Below, piece after piece: positions 6,892 through 14,166 of a stretch of 15,150 nt of DNA. The stretch spans positions 1 to 15,150 of the forward strand of contig CALAWM010000132.1 in the NCBI GenBank assembly GCA_937895315.1, in the 5' to 3' direction. Both the position numbers and the translations under genes were made by a program. The first letter of the stretch is position 1, and each line of letters opens with the position of its first letter. This stretch comes from an uncultured Caryophanales bacterium. GTDB lineage: Bacteria > Bacillota_I > Bacilli_A > RFN20 > CAG-826. Below the pieces are notes generated by a model that saw only the letters and a program-made list of their open reading frames with translations, was not told the origin of the DNA and searched no databases.

Positions 6892-9577
6892 TTTACGAAA
6901 TATCCGTTTTTCTATCAATAACCGCACAATCATAAAGATTGATCATTTTTCCATTAAAAAACCAGGATTATATGTTATTCTTGGTCCGTCAGGTTGTGGG
7001 AAGACCACTTTACTTAATTTAGTAGCGGGTTTAAATACCAATTATAGCGGTGAGATGCGTGTTTTAAATCATAATTATCAACGAATGAGTGAAAAAGAAA
7101 TTACAAAATTTCGTTCTTCCCATGTCGGTGTATTCTTCCAACATAATATCTTTTTAGATGACTTAACTTTAGAAGAAAACATAAGCCTTACTAATGTAAT
7201 AAATACTAAAAAAACTGTGGGTTTATCAAAAAATAGAAATGAACAAATTGCCAAAAAACTTAACATCTTTAATGTCCTCCATCAAAAGGTTAAAACTTTA
7301 TCTGGTGGTGAAAAAACAAGAGGTTCAATCGCCCGTACATTGATGAGAGAAGTACCACTTTATCTTTTTGATGAACCAACAGCGGCGCTTGATCCGCAAA
7401 ACGCCTTGAAAGTTATGGAACTTATTAAGGAAAAATCTCATAAAAGTATTGTGATTTTAGTAACCCATGATGAAGAACTAGCCAACAAATTTGCCGATAC
7501 AATCTTTACGATGAAAGATGGGGAAATATATAGCATTAAAAAGATAAACTATGTAGCAAATAACCAACTAATAAAACCACAACATGTAAACTATCAAGCC
7601 AACACTTCCTTTATTACCCAAAGGTTATTAAAAGCAAAGAAAATCCGAAATTTAGTAACAGGAGGAAGCGTTAATTTAGGTCTAGTGGGATTAGGATTAT
7701 CCTTTCTCTTATTAAGCAGTGTTAACACTAAGTTATCAAATACTTTTAAAGGACAGTTTGATGAAAAAACCGCATACATTAAGCCTAATTTCCAACCGCA
7801 GATTAATGTAATCAAAAGTCCACCCGAAAATGAAATTTCTAAGGACATAGTGGCCAATTATCAATTAGGAACACTATACTTAAATAATTTTGATGAGATT
7901 TTTCCAACCACCAATGATTTAGTGTTATATAAAAATAATAGTCGCATAATTCTTCCATCATTTCATAGTGCATTATTCAATGAGTGTATTTTTTTAGAAG
8001 AAGTTAAGGCTGACCTTAATCCCTTTATCGAAGAGCTAGAACATGATGAAATTGCCCTTACCCTACCTTACGATGATTTTAAGATTTTACAAAACATCCT
8101 CGGTTTACCGTTTCGAAATAACTCCATTGATTTAGGGCGCTATTTAAAGGATCATGAAGTAAATCTTATCCTTGAAGTAAGTAATAATAACTGGGACTAT
8201 TTTGATGAGCATAGTTTTCGCTTAAAAAGTGTTCGACTTGGTCAAGGAGCAGCGGTCATTATGGGTAAACCGCATTATGTATCTAAACTTTTTGAAGAGA
8301 AAATGACGCTACCTAGTTCTTTAAATTTAACCAAAGTTGAAGAATATCCCTGGACTTTAAAAAAGGTGCATTACTTACTTGCAAAGGAACCCGAAAACAT
8401 TCTCTGGAATAAAGAAATATACCAAAAATACATTGTTTTCACCGCAAAAAAGGGATATTTTTCAACTATTCAAGATAACGAATTACTTTCTAAACGATTA
8501 ATTGTTCTGGAAAATCCGCCACATTTTAATAGTCTTTTGTCCTCATTTTATCAAAAAGAAAATCCCCTCTTTTATTCATTTACAAATGGTCTAACCTTTA
8601 TTGAAGAAATGATGATGCTTGGCTTTCAACACAACTTTTTCTTGGCAAAAGATCGTGAACTGTTAGAAGGTGTTATCACAATAGATAAAGCAAGTAATGA
8701 GACAAATAATAGAGAATTTTCTTATCCTGACGGAATTATTAATTTAGCGATACAGTTTAATGGCTTTGGGTCTTTTGCCTACTATCAAAGTAAACAAAAC
8801 TATTCATTAAACGAAATAGGGATTTCAAGTGGACTTGCAATGGAATTATATGGCCACACAGAAGTAACAGGTGAAAGTTTATTGATCGGAGCACTTACCA
8901 GTACTGAGTCTTATGGAGATGTCATTAGTAGAAGTTATGAAACAACAAGTTTAAAAATAAAAGAAGTAAATATGAATGAAGAAATAGCAATATATCAAGA
9001 TCCGCTCTGGACATATCTTTTATTTAAGGATATTTTGGGTGTAAACCCATTAAACCTTATGATTAATGGCGCAATATATGCTGAAGTAGAAGATAGGCAA
9101 ATTGATGATTCTTTTACCCTTTCGTATCCCTATAAAACTTTTAAAGGGTTAATCGATGAAACCTTAAATGATTTAGAGGGTTATACCCTTTTTATCGCCG
9201 CGGGTGCCTTTATGCTCTCGGCACTTATAATCTTAATGGTTATCTATTTGCTTGTTTTTGAAACAAGTGAACAATTTAGTAGTCTTTATCTTATGGGCTA
9301 TACAAAAGATACGATCCATGAAGTAATCAGCATGTATATTATTCGCTTTGTCGGTTCAATCATCATTATGTCTTTAGGACAACTGTTGTTTTTCTCGTTT
9401 TTGATTGAATTTATAACGATGAACATATTACAAACGGGATTTACCTATACTTTCGTTTTACGTCCATACCTAATTGTTGTTACTTTCGCGGTGTCGCTGC
9501 TTATTATCCTTCTGCTTTTCTTTAAACAAAGAATGAAAAAAATCGATTTATTACAATTTTCGAAAAAGGATTTATAA
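6884..9577 (+). CDS. fused ABC ATPase-permease with very large ectodomain
   Basis: This 897-aa protein joins an ATPase to an FtsX/MacB-like permease. The ATPase domain (1-220) has an A-loop aromatic (F9), Walker A GPSGCGKT (34-41), Q86 in FFQHNIF, LSGGEKTR (139-146), Walker B LYLFDEP (159-165) and H195 in VTHDEE, so it should hydrolyse ATP. A linker leads to helix 1 (about 259-281), an extracytoplasmic region of about 485 residues (282-768), and three helices (about 769-792, 822-843, 863-881), with MGYTKDTIHEV between the first two of these as the likely coupling loop. MacB has the same order, but its ectodomain is roughly 200 residues. The ATG overlaps the permease stop by 8 nt and has no ribosome binding site, indicating coupled translation. 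The ectodomain resembles nothing I recognise. Function is unknown: efflux, peptide or lipoprotein handling, or antimicrobial defence are all possible. Confidence 0.88.
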   Translation: MLNLRNIRFSINNRTIIKIDHFSIKKPGLYVILGPSGCGKTTLLNLVAGLNTNYSGEMRVLNHNYQRMSEKEITKFRSSHVGVFFQHNIFLDDLTLEENISLTNVINTKKTVGLSKNRNEQIAKKLNIFNVLHQKVKTLSGGEKTRGSIARTLMREVPLYLFDEPTAALDPQNALKVMELIKEKSHKSIVILVTHDEELANKFADTIFTMKDGEIYSIKKINYVANNQLIKPQHVNYQANTSFITQRLLKAKKIRNLVTGGSVNLGLVGLGLSFLLLSSVNTKLSNTFKGQFDEKTAYIKPNFQPQINVIKSPPENEISKDIVANYQLGTLYLNNFDEIFPTTNDLVLYKNNSRIILPSFHSALFNECIFLEEVKADLNPFIEELEHDEIALTLPYDDFKILQNILGLPFRNNSIDLGRYLKDHEVNLILEVSNNNWDYFDEHSFRLKSVRLGQGAAVIMGKPHYVSKLFEEKMTLPSSLNLTKVEEYPWTLKKVHYLLAKEPENILWNKEIYQKYIVFTAKKGYFSTIQDNELLSKRLIVLENPPHFNSLLSSFYQKENPLFYSFTNGLTFIEEMMMLGFQHNFFLAKDRELLEGVITIDKASNETNNREFSYPDGIINLAIQFNGFGSFAYYQSKQNYSLNEIGISSGLAMELYGHTEVTGESLLIGALTSTESYGDVISRSYETTSLKIKEVNMNEEIAIYQDPLWTYLLFKDILGVNPLNLMINGAIYAEVEDRQIDDSFTLSYPYKTFKGLIDETLNDLEGYTLFIAAGAFMLSALIILMVIYLLVFETSEQFSSLYLMGYTKDTIHEVISMYIIRFVGSIIIMSLGQLLFFSFLIEFITMNILQTGFTYTFVLRPYLIVVTFAVSLLIILLLFFKQRMKKIDLLQFSKKDL

Positions 9578-9681
9578 AAAAATCAAATATCATTTATATC
9601 CATAAATCGGTAATAATTAGGAAATTGGAAACATTTTCTTTCAAAAACATAAAAAAATTACAAACTATTAGTGGTTTAACG
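9578..9681. other. AT-rich intergenic region after the ABC cassette
   Basis: This gap between the ABC fusion gene and the cold-shock promoter holds no recognisable gene. It contains only weak AT-only hairpins, for example ATTTAT/ATAAAT at 9592-9607 with a 4-base loop and no T-tract. No convincing terminator for the ABC genes was found, so read-through into the cold-shock gene is possible. Confidence 0.5.
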
Positions 9682-9709
9682 TTGTGAAACTTTACATTCT
9701 TGATATAAT
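9682..9709 (+). promoter_or_regulatory. sigma-A type promoter of the cold-shock gene, extended -10
   Basis: The -35 box TTGTGA (9682-9687) and a perfect -10 box TATAAT (9704-9709) are 16 nt apart. The -10 is preceded by TGA, giving the extended TGnTATAAT form. Transcription should start near 9716, giving a leader of about 50 nt. It is the best promoter match in the window and fits a highly expressed cold-shock gene. Confidence 0.8.
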
Positions 9710-9715
9710 ACATTA

Positions 9716-9765
9716 TGTGTTAAAACACAAATAGACTAGACTACATAGTCATGGAAGGATTACTG
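9716..9765 (+). promoter_or_regulatory. cold-shock gene 5' leader with two small hairpins
   Basis: The predicted leader holds two inverted repeats. TGTGTT/AACACA (9716-9721 and 9724-9729) is separated by 2 nt, and GACTA/TAGTC (9734-9738 and 9746-9750) by 7 nt. The second ends just before the ribosome binding site GGAAGGA (9753-9759). Temperature-dependent folding, as known for some csp leaders, is possible, but the stems are short and this is inference. Confidence 0.45.
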
Positions 9766-9963
9766 ATGAAGGGCACTATTAAAATGTTCAACAAGGAAAA
9801 AGGCTTCGGCTTCATTCACACTGAAGACGGACAAGACGTCTTTTTCCACTACTCATCACTTGCGATGGAAGGTTTCAAAACCATCGCTCCAGGTGAACAA
9901 GTCGAATTTACATTAGAACAATCAGATCGCGGACCAAGAGCTGCGAACATTGTTAAACAATAA
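9766..9963 (+). CDS. cold-shock protein, CspA family
   Basis: This is a 65-aa single-domain OB-fold RNA chaperone that binds single-stranded RNA or DNA and melts mRNA structure. It has the family start MKGTIKMFNKEKGFGFI with RNP1 (KGFGFI) and RNP2 (VFFHYSSL), and ends in GPRAANIVKQ like other members. The start at 9766 is chosen because GGAAGGA (9753-9759) lies 6 nt upstream and the length then matches the 65-67 aa norm. An in-frame ATG at 9751 would add five residues but overlaps that ribosome binding site. The gene has its own promoter and terminator, so it is a single-gene unit. Its codon use looks richer in G+C than the ABC genes next to it, consistent with high expression. Which csp paralogue it is cannot be told from sequence alone. 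Confidence 0.96.
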   Translation: MKGTIKMFNKEKGFGFIHTEDGQDVFFHYSSLAMEGFKTIAPGEQVEFTLEQSDRGPRAANIVKQ

Positions 9964-9980
9964 TTTAGCTTAATGAGTAC

Positions 9981-10018
9981 AAAGAGAGCCTATCCGAAAT
10001 GGAAGGCTCTTTTTTATT
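9981..10018 (+). terminator. intrinsic terminator after the cold-shock gene
   Basis: AGAGCCT (9985-9991) pairs with AGGCTCT (10004-10010). Beyond a one-base bulge, TCC/GGA closes a GAAAT loop. The stem runs directly into a T-rich tract. This is a strong Rho-independent terminator that separates the cold-shock gene from ychF. Confidence 0.93.
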
Positions 10019-10033
10019 TTTTGTATGTTTTTA

Positions 10034-10062
10034 TTGCTTATATGTAATATAAGTAATATAAT
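10034..10062 (+). promoter_or_regulatory. sigma-A type promoter of ychF
   Basis: TTGCTT (10034-10039) and TATAAT (10057-10062) are separated by the ideal 17 nt. Transcription would start near 10069, leaving a leader of only about 15 nt that contains the AGAGG ribosome binding site (10074-10078). Confidence 0.75.
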
Positions 10063-10083
10063 ACTGCGGGAAGAGAGGTCATT

Positions 10084-11199
10084 ATGGCATTAAGTGTAGG
10101 CATTGTCGGATTACCAAATGTTGGAAAGTCAACTCTTTTTAACGCATTAACTGCGAGTAAGGTAGAAGCGGCGAATTACCCTTTTGCAACCATTAATCCA
10201 AACAAAGGCATTGTGCGGGTTATGGATAAAAGAGTGAAGTTTTTATCTGATGCTTTTGTGCCGGAAAAAACCATTTATGCGACGATTGAATTTAATGATA
10301 TCGCTGGTTTAGTTCGGGGTGCCAATAAAGGAGAAGGATTAGGAAATCAATTTCTTGCCCATATCCGCGAATGTGATGTTATTTTAGAAGTCGTCCGCTG
10401 TTTTAGTGATAGTGATATTATCCATGTCGAAGATGGGGTTGATGCAAGTCGAGACATCGCAATTATCAACTTGGAATTAATTTTAAAGGATTTAGATAGT
10501 CTTTATAAAAGACGGGGTAAAGTTGAAACTAAAGCTCGGGTCAATAAAGAAAAAGAAGCGATGTTTGAAATGGAAATCTTAAATAAATTGATTCCCGCTT
10601 TAGAAAATGAAATACCAGCCCGGCTTGTGGAAGGACTAAATAACATTGAAAAAGATTTTATTAAAGTTAATTATGGTTTACTAACCTTTAAACCAGTGAT
10701 TTATGTTGCAAATATAAGTGATTCCGAATATTTAACTTACAAAGAAAACAAAGAATATCAAAAAGTTGAAGTAATTGCTACACAAGAAAAAGCTGAAGTT
10801 GTTGCCATAAGTGAGGCTATTAAAGCGGAAATTATTAGTTTGTCGGCCGCCGAACAAGAATTATATTTTGCCGAATTAGGTATTGATCAATCGGGGTTAA
10901 ATAAAGTCGTGGAAGTAGCATATAAAACCCTTGGCTTATCGTCTTTCTTTACTGTTGGTAAAGATGAAGTAAGAGCATGGAACTTTAAAAACGGTATGAC
11001 TGCTCCCCAATGTGCAGGAGTAATCCACAGCGACTTTGAACGCGGTTTTATTCGGGCCGATGTTTATCATTACGCTGATTTTGTACAGTACCGTGATGAA
11101 AATAAAATCAAAGAAGCCGGAAAAATGCGGAGTGAAGGAAAAGATTACGTAATGGAAGACGGCGATATTGTCTTTTTTAAGTTTAATGTACGAAAATAA
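10084..11199 (+). CDS. ychF: redox-regulated ATPase YchF (Obg family)
   Basis: YchF is a universally conserved P-loop protein of the Obg family that, unlike its relatives, prefers ATP to GTP. It binds ribosomes and affects stress responses and translation initiation. At 371 aa it is slightly longer than the ~365-aa norm. The G1 loop GLPNVGKST (9-17), switch II DIAGLV and the altered G4 region VANISDSE are present; the lack of a clean NKxD fits ATP rather than GTP use. A helical coiled-coil region follows (about 130-200). The C-terminal TGS domain (from about 285) includes FFTVGKDEVRAW and ends in MEDGDIVFFKFNV. AGAGG precedes the ATG by 5 nt. In many Bacilli a DUF951 gene sits directly next to ychF; here they are separated. 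Confidence 0.97.
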   Translation: MALSVGIVGLPNVGKSTLFNALTASKVEAANYPFATINPNKGIVRVMDKRVKFLSDAFVPEKTIYATIEFNDIAGLVRGANKGEGLGNQFLAHIRECDVILEVVRCFSDSDIIHVEDGVDASRDIAIINLELILKDLDSLYKRRGKVETKARVNKEKEAMFEMEILNKLIPALENEIPARLVEGLNNIEKDFIKVNYGLLTFKPVIYVANISDSEYLTYKENKEYQKVEVIATQEKAEVVAISEAIKAEIISLSAAEQELYFAELGIDQSGLNKVVEVAYKTLGLSSFFTVGKDEVRAWNFKNGMTAPQCAGVIHSDFERGFIRADVYHYADFVQYRDENKIKEAGKMRSEGKDYVMEDGDIVFFKFNVRK

Positions 11200-11217
11200 A
11201 GGGATTTTTCTTTAATA

Positions 11218-11237
11218 TATACTTTTTATAAAGTATA
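11218..11237. repeat. perfect 8-bp inverted repeat upstream of argS
   Basis: TATACTTT (11218-11225) and AAAGTATA (11230-11237) form a perfect inverted repeat with a 4-base TTAT spacer, about 20 nt before the argS ATG. It overlaps a possible -10 (TATACT, 11234-11239), though no good -35 is visible. It could be an operator, a weak transcript end for ychF, or a leader hairpin. The stem is AT-rich and has no T-tract after it, so it is not a typical terminator. Confidence 0.5.
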
Positions 11238-11257
11238 CTTATAAGTTGAGGATAGTA

Positions 11258-12877
11258 ATGATAGATAAATATTTACAAAAACTAGTGTTAGACGCCACCG
11301 AAAAACTGGGATTAAGTTTGCCGTTAGACGCCATTGTTATTGAAACAAGCAAAGATAGCGCCCACGGTGATTATGCGACCAATATTGCTATGCAACTAGC
11401 AAGAGCAATGCGCAAAAACCCACGGGAAGTAGCTTCTTTACTTATTAATGAACTTGATAAATCGGATATGGAAAAAGTAGAAATTGCCGGACCAGGTTTC
11501 ATCAATTTCTTTTTAAAACCGTCGGCCTTAACAAAATATGTGCCACTCATTAATGAACTTGGTAGAGACTTTGGCAACGGAGCAAAAATCCATAAAACCG
11601 TAAATATTGAGTTTGTAAGTGCTAATCCTACGGGTAAATTACATTTAGGACATGCCCGGGGCGCTGCTGTTGGCGATGCTTTAGCCCGGCTTTTTACTAA
11701 ATCAGGCTACGATGTTATTCGTGAATTTTACGTTAACGACGCTGGTGTTCAAATTAGTAACCTCGGTAAATCACTTTATGTTCGATATCTTAATTTGCTC
11801 GGCGTTGACAAGAAGATGCCGGAAGACGGTTACTTTAGTGATGATTTAATTATGATTGCAAACCAACTTATTAATGAAGTTGGTAATAAATATATTGAAG
11901 AAAGTGATGAAGGTTTAGAATTCTTCAAAACGCGGGGAAGTAAAATCTTTTTAGAAATTATTAAAGAAGATCTTCATCAATTTAGAGTTGATTTCGATGT
12001 TTATTCATTTGAAACCAAGGTTAAGGAAAATGGGGCAATTGATAAACTATTAACGAAATTAGAACCTTATTCTTATGTTGAAGAAGGTGCTACATTTTTG
12101 AAAACATCAGCCTTTAGTGATGATAAAGACCGCGTTATTGTTAAATCAAATGGTGAACATACTTATTTCTTACCAGATATTGTTTATCACTTAGATAAGT
12201 TAAGTCGCGGTGCCGATTTATTAATTGATATTCTTGGCGCCGATCATCATGGTTATATTGGGCGGATGAAAAGTGCGCTTCAAATGTTTAACTATAGTGC
12301 CGATGCTTTGGAAGTCCAAATTATTCAAATGGTGCGGATTATCAAAGACGGGCAAGAATTAAAAATGAGCAAACGTACTGGTAACGCCATTACCCTTGAA
12401 GAATTAGCCACTGAAGTCGGCGTTGATGCCGTCCGTTATTTCTTCCTGGCAAAATCGGCTTCAACCCATTTTGACTTTGATCTTGATCTAGCCCAAGAAC
12501 AAAGCAGTGCAAATCCGGTCTATTATGCCCAATACGCTCACGCTAGATTAAGTACAGTGTTATCAAAAGGGGGAAAATACCCCCTCGATATAAGTGGTTC
12601 ACTCTTAACGGAGGAAAGTGAATTAAGTCTTATCAAACAACTTATTGCTTATCCTTCAGTTGTAAGTGATGCAACAATGACTAGAGAACCATATAAAGTC
12701 GCAAACTTTATTCAAAAACTTGCAAGCCTTATTCACAGTTATTACACTGAAGTGCGGATTCTTGATGAAACAAACGTTGCCCTAACAAGTGCACGGCTTG
12801 GTTTATCAAAAGCTGCACAAATTGTTTTAAAAGATGCATTATCACTCCTCGGTGTTAATGCCCCAATTAGTATGTAA
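11258..12877 (+). CDS. argS: arginyl-tRNA synthetase
   Basis: This class I synthetase charges tRNA-Arg with arginine. The 539-aa protein has the N-terminal Add-1 tRNA-recognition domain (about 1-90), then the catalytic fold with SANPTGKLHLGHARG (HIGH motif HLGH at 129-132) and KMSKR (369-373), and the helical DALR anticodon-binding domain (about 415-539) ending in a conserved LGVNAPISM-type tail. The ATG at 11258 with a GAGGA ribosome binding site is preferred; a TTG at 11246 in the same frame would add four residues but overlaps that site. The upstream gap of 58 nt is too short for a T-box. It is probably the first gene of an operon with rpoE, fba and nrnA. Confidence 0.97.
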   Translation: MIDKYLQKLVLDATEKLGLSLPLDAIVIETSKDSAHGDYATNIAMQLARAMRKNPREVASLLINELDKSDMEKVEIAGPGFINFFLKPSALTKYVPLINELGRDFGNGAKIHKTVNIEFVSANPTGKLHLGHARGAAVGDALARLFTKSGYDVIREFYVNDAGVQISNLGKSLYVRYLNLLGVDKKMPEDGYFSDDLIMIANQLINEVGNKYIEESDEGLEFFKTRGSKIFLEIIKEDLHQFRVDFDVYSFETKVKENGAIDKLLTKLEPYSYVEEGATFLKTSAFSDDKDRVIVKSNGEHTYFLPDIVYHLDKLSRGADLLIDILGADHHGYIGRMKSALQMFNYSADALEVQIIQMVRIIKDGQELKMSKRTGNAITLEELATEVGVDAVRYFFLAKSASTHFDFDLDLAQEQSSANPVYYAQYAHARLSTVLSKGGKYPLDISGSLLTEESELSLIKQLIAYPSVVSDATMTREPYKVANFIQKLASLIHSYYTEVRILDETNVALTSARLGLSKAAQIVLKDALSLLGVNAPISM

Positions 12878-12889
12878 AAAGGAGATTTT

Positions 12890-13279
12890 ATGAGAAAACG
12901 TACAAATGTTGAAATTGCCTATAGCCTAATTAAAGAAAGAAATGAAGCGGTGCCATTTTATGAAATTTGGCAACACATCGTTAATGAACACGAATATAGT
13001 GAAGCCGAAGGGATTGAACTTATTTCCAAGTTTTACACAGCTTTAATGATGGATGGTCGCTTTGTTAACTCAGGCGATAATGTTTGGAACTTAAGAGAAA
13101 GAGTAAAATTTGATGAAATTGCCCTTTCGATGAGCGAAGCATATTCCGATGAAGATGAAGTAAAAGATAGCGAAGACGACGATGATGACGCTCCGGAAAT
13201 TCTTTACTTTGATGATGAAGGTGCTGAAGAAGAAGCGGAAGATCGCATCAAAGAAATTATAAGCGGCGAAGAAAACTAA
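12890..13279 (+). CDS. rpoE: RNA polymerase delta subunit
   Basis: Delta is a Bacillota-specific accessory subunit of RNA polymerase that helps polymerase recycling and alters promoter selectivity. The 129-aa protein has the N-terminal HARE-HTH globular domain (about 1-85), recognisable from the VEIAYSLI start, the PFYEIWQHI helix and FYTALMMDGRFV followed by a Trp-containing strand. A disordered tail follows, very rich in Asp and Glu (about 85-129, including SEDDDDDAPE). The tail is shorter than in B. subtilis, where the protein is 173 aa. A clean AAGGAG (12879-12884) precedes the ATG by 5 nt, and the gene starts 12 nt after argS. The name rpoE here means delta, not the Gram-negative sigma factor. 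Proximity to an aldolase gene also occurs in Bacillus, where rpoE and fbaA are near each other. Confidence 0.95.
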   Translation: MRKRTNVEIAYSLIKERNEAVPFYEIWQHIVNEHEYSEAEGIELISKFYTALMMDGRFVNSGDNVWNLRERVKFDEIALSMSEAYSDEDEVKDSEDDDDDAPEILYFDDEGAEEEAEDRIKEIISGEEN

Positions 13280-13306
13280 GAATATAAATATAGATAGGAG
13301 AAATTT

Positions 13307-14164
13307 ATGCCATTAGTTAGTATGAAAGAAATGCTTATTAAAGCAAACAAAGAAAAATATGCTGTTGCCCAATTTAACACCAACAACTTAGAATGGACGA
13401 TTGCTATTTTAGATGAAGTCGAAGCCTTAAAATCACCAGTTATTATTGGTGTTAGTGAAGGCGCGGCCCGTCATATGGGTGGATTTAATGTTGTCGTCCA
13501 TATGATCAAAGGATTAATTAAAGATCGGGGATACACTGTCCCAATTGCTATCCATTTAGACCATGGTAGTAGTGAAGAAGCATGTATTAAAGCCATTGAC
13601 GCTGGTTTTACCTCAGTCATGATTGACGCCAGCCATCACCCATTTAAAGAAAATCTTGAAATTACAAAACGGGTTGTCGAATACGCTCACGCCCGTGGTG
13701 TTAGTGTTGAAAGTGAACTTGGAAGCATTGGCGGACAAGAAGAACACGTTATCGCTGAAACAATGTATGCAAATCCTGATGAATGTTTAGAAATGGTGCA
13801 AACAACCGGAATCGACTGTTTAGCCCCAGCTTTAGGTAGTGTCCATGGACCATATCAAGGTGAACCAAAACTTGGATTTGATGAAATGGAACACATTAAT
13901 AAATTATGTGGTGTCCCGCTCGTTTTACATGGTGGAAGTGGTATTCCTGATTACCAAATTCAAAAAGCCATTGCCCGTGGTACCGCTAAAATTAATGTCA
14001 ACACCGAATGTCAACAAGCCTTTACCCGCAATGTACGGGAAGTGTTAAATAATGATGCAAAAGTTTATGATCCACGGAAATATATTGTTCCCGGGATGAA
14101 AGGAATCAAAGCCGTCGTTCGTGAAAAATGTGAAGTTTTCGGCTCGATTGGTAAAGCGGCCTAA
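13307..14164 (+). CDS. fba: class II fructose-1,6-bisphosphate aldolase
   Basis: This zinc-dependent aldolase interconverts fructose-1,6-bisphosphate with DHAP and glyceraldehyde-3-phosphate in glycolysis and gluconeogenesis. The 285-aa length is normal for the class. Key parts are visible: LDHG (catalytic D85, zinc ligand H86), ESELGSIGG (E137), GSVHGPY (zinc ligand H180), VLHGGSG (zinc ligand H208 and phosphate loop) and KINVNTE (phosphate binding). Tagatose-bisphosphate aldolases have a similar pattern; the LGSIGGQE region and the glycolytic context favour FBP, but substrate is not proven. AGGAG at about 13296-13300 gives a strong ribosome binding site. The next gene begins 2 nt after its stop. 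Confidence 0.95.
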   Translation: MPLVSMKEMLIKANKEKYAVAQFNTNNLEWTIAILDEVEALKSPVIIGVSEGAARHMGGFNVVVHMIKGLIKDRGYTVPIAIHLDHGSSEEACIKAIDAGFTSVMIDASHHPFKENLEITKRVVEYAHARGVSVESELGSIGGQEEHVIAETMYANPDECLEMVQTTGIDCLAPALGSVHGPYQGEPKLGFDEMEHINKLCGVPLVLHGGSGIPDYQIQKAIARGTAKINVNTECQQAFTRNVREVLNNDAKVYDPRKYIVPGMKGIKAVVREKCEVFGSIGKAA

Positions 14165-14166
14165 TT

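Noticed and set aside
5040..9577. Bacteriocin locus
   Set aside because: The transporter type is compatible, but there is no precursor peptide, modification enzyme or immunity gene nearby.
9592..9607. AT-only hairpin as a terminator for the ABC cassette
   Set aside because: The 6-bp stem has no G or C and no T-tract follows it.
9751..9765. Start of the cold-shock protein at 9751
   Set aside because: The GGAAGGA ribosome binding site overlaps those codons and the protein would begin with five non-family residues.
11200..11257. T-box leader for argS
   Set aside because: The gap is only 58 nt and has no T-box consensus or antiterminator; T-box leaders need about 150 nt or more.
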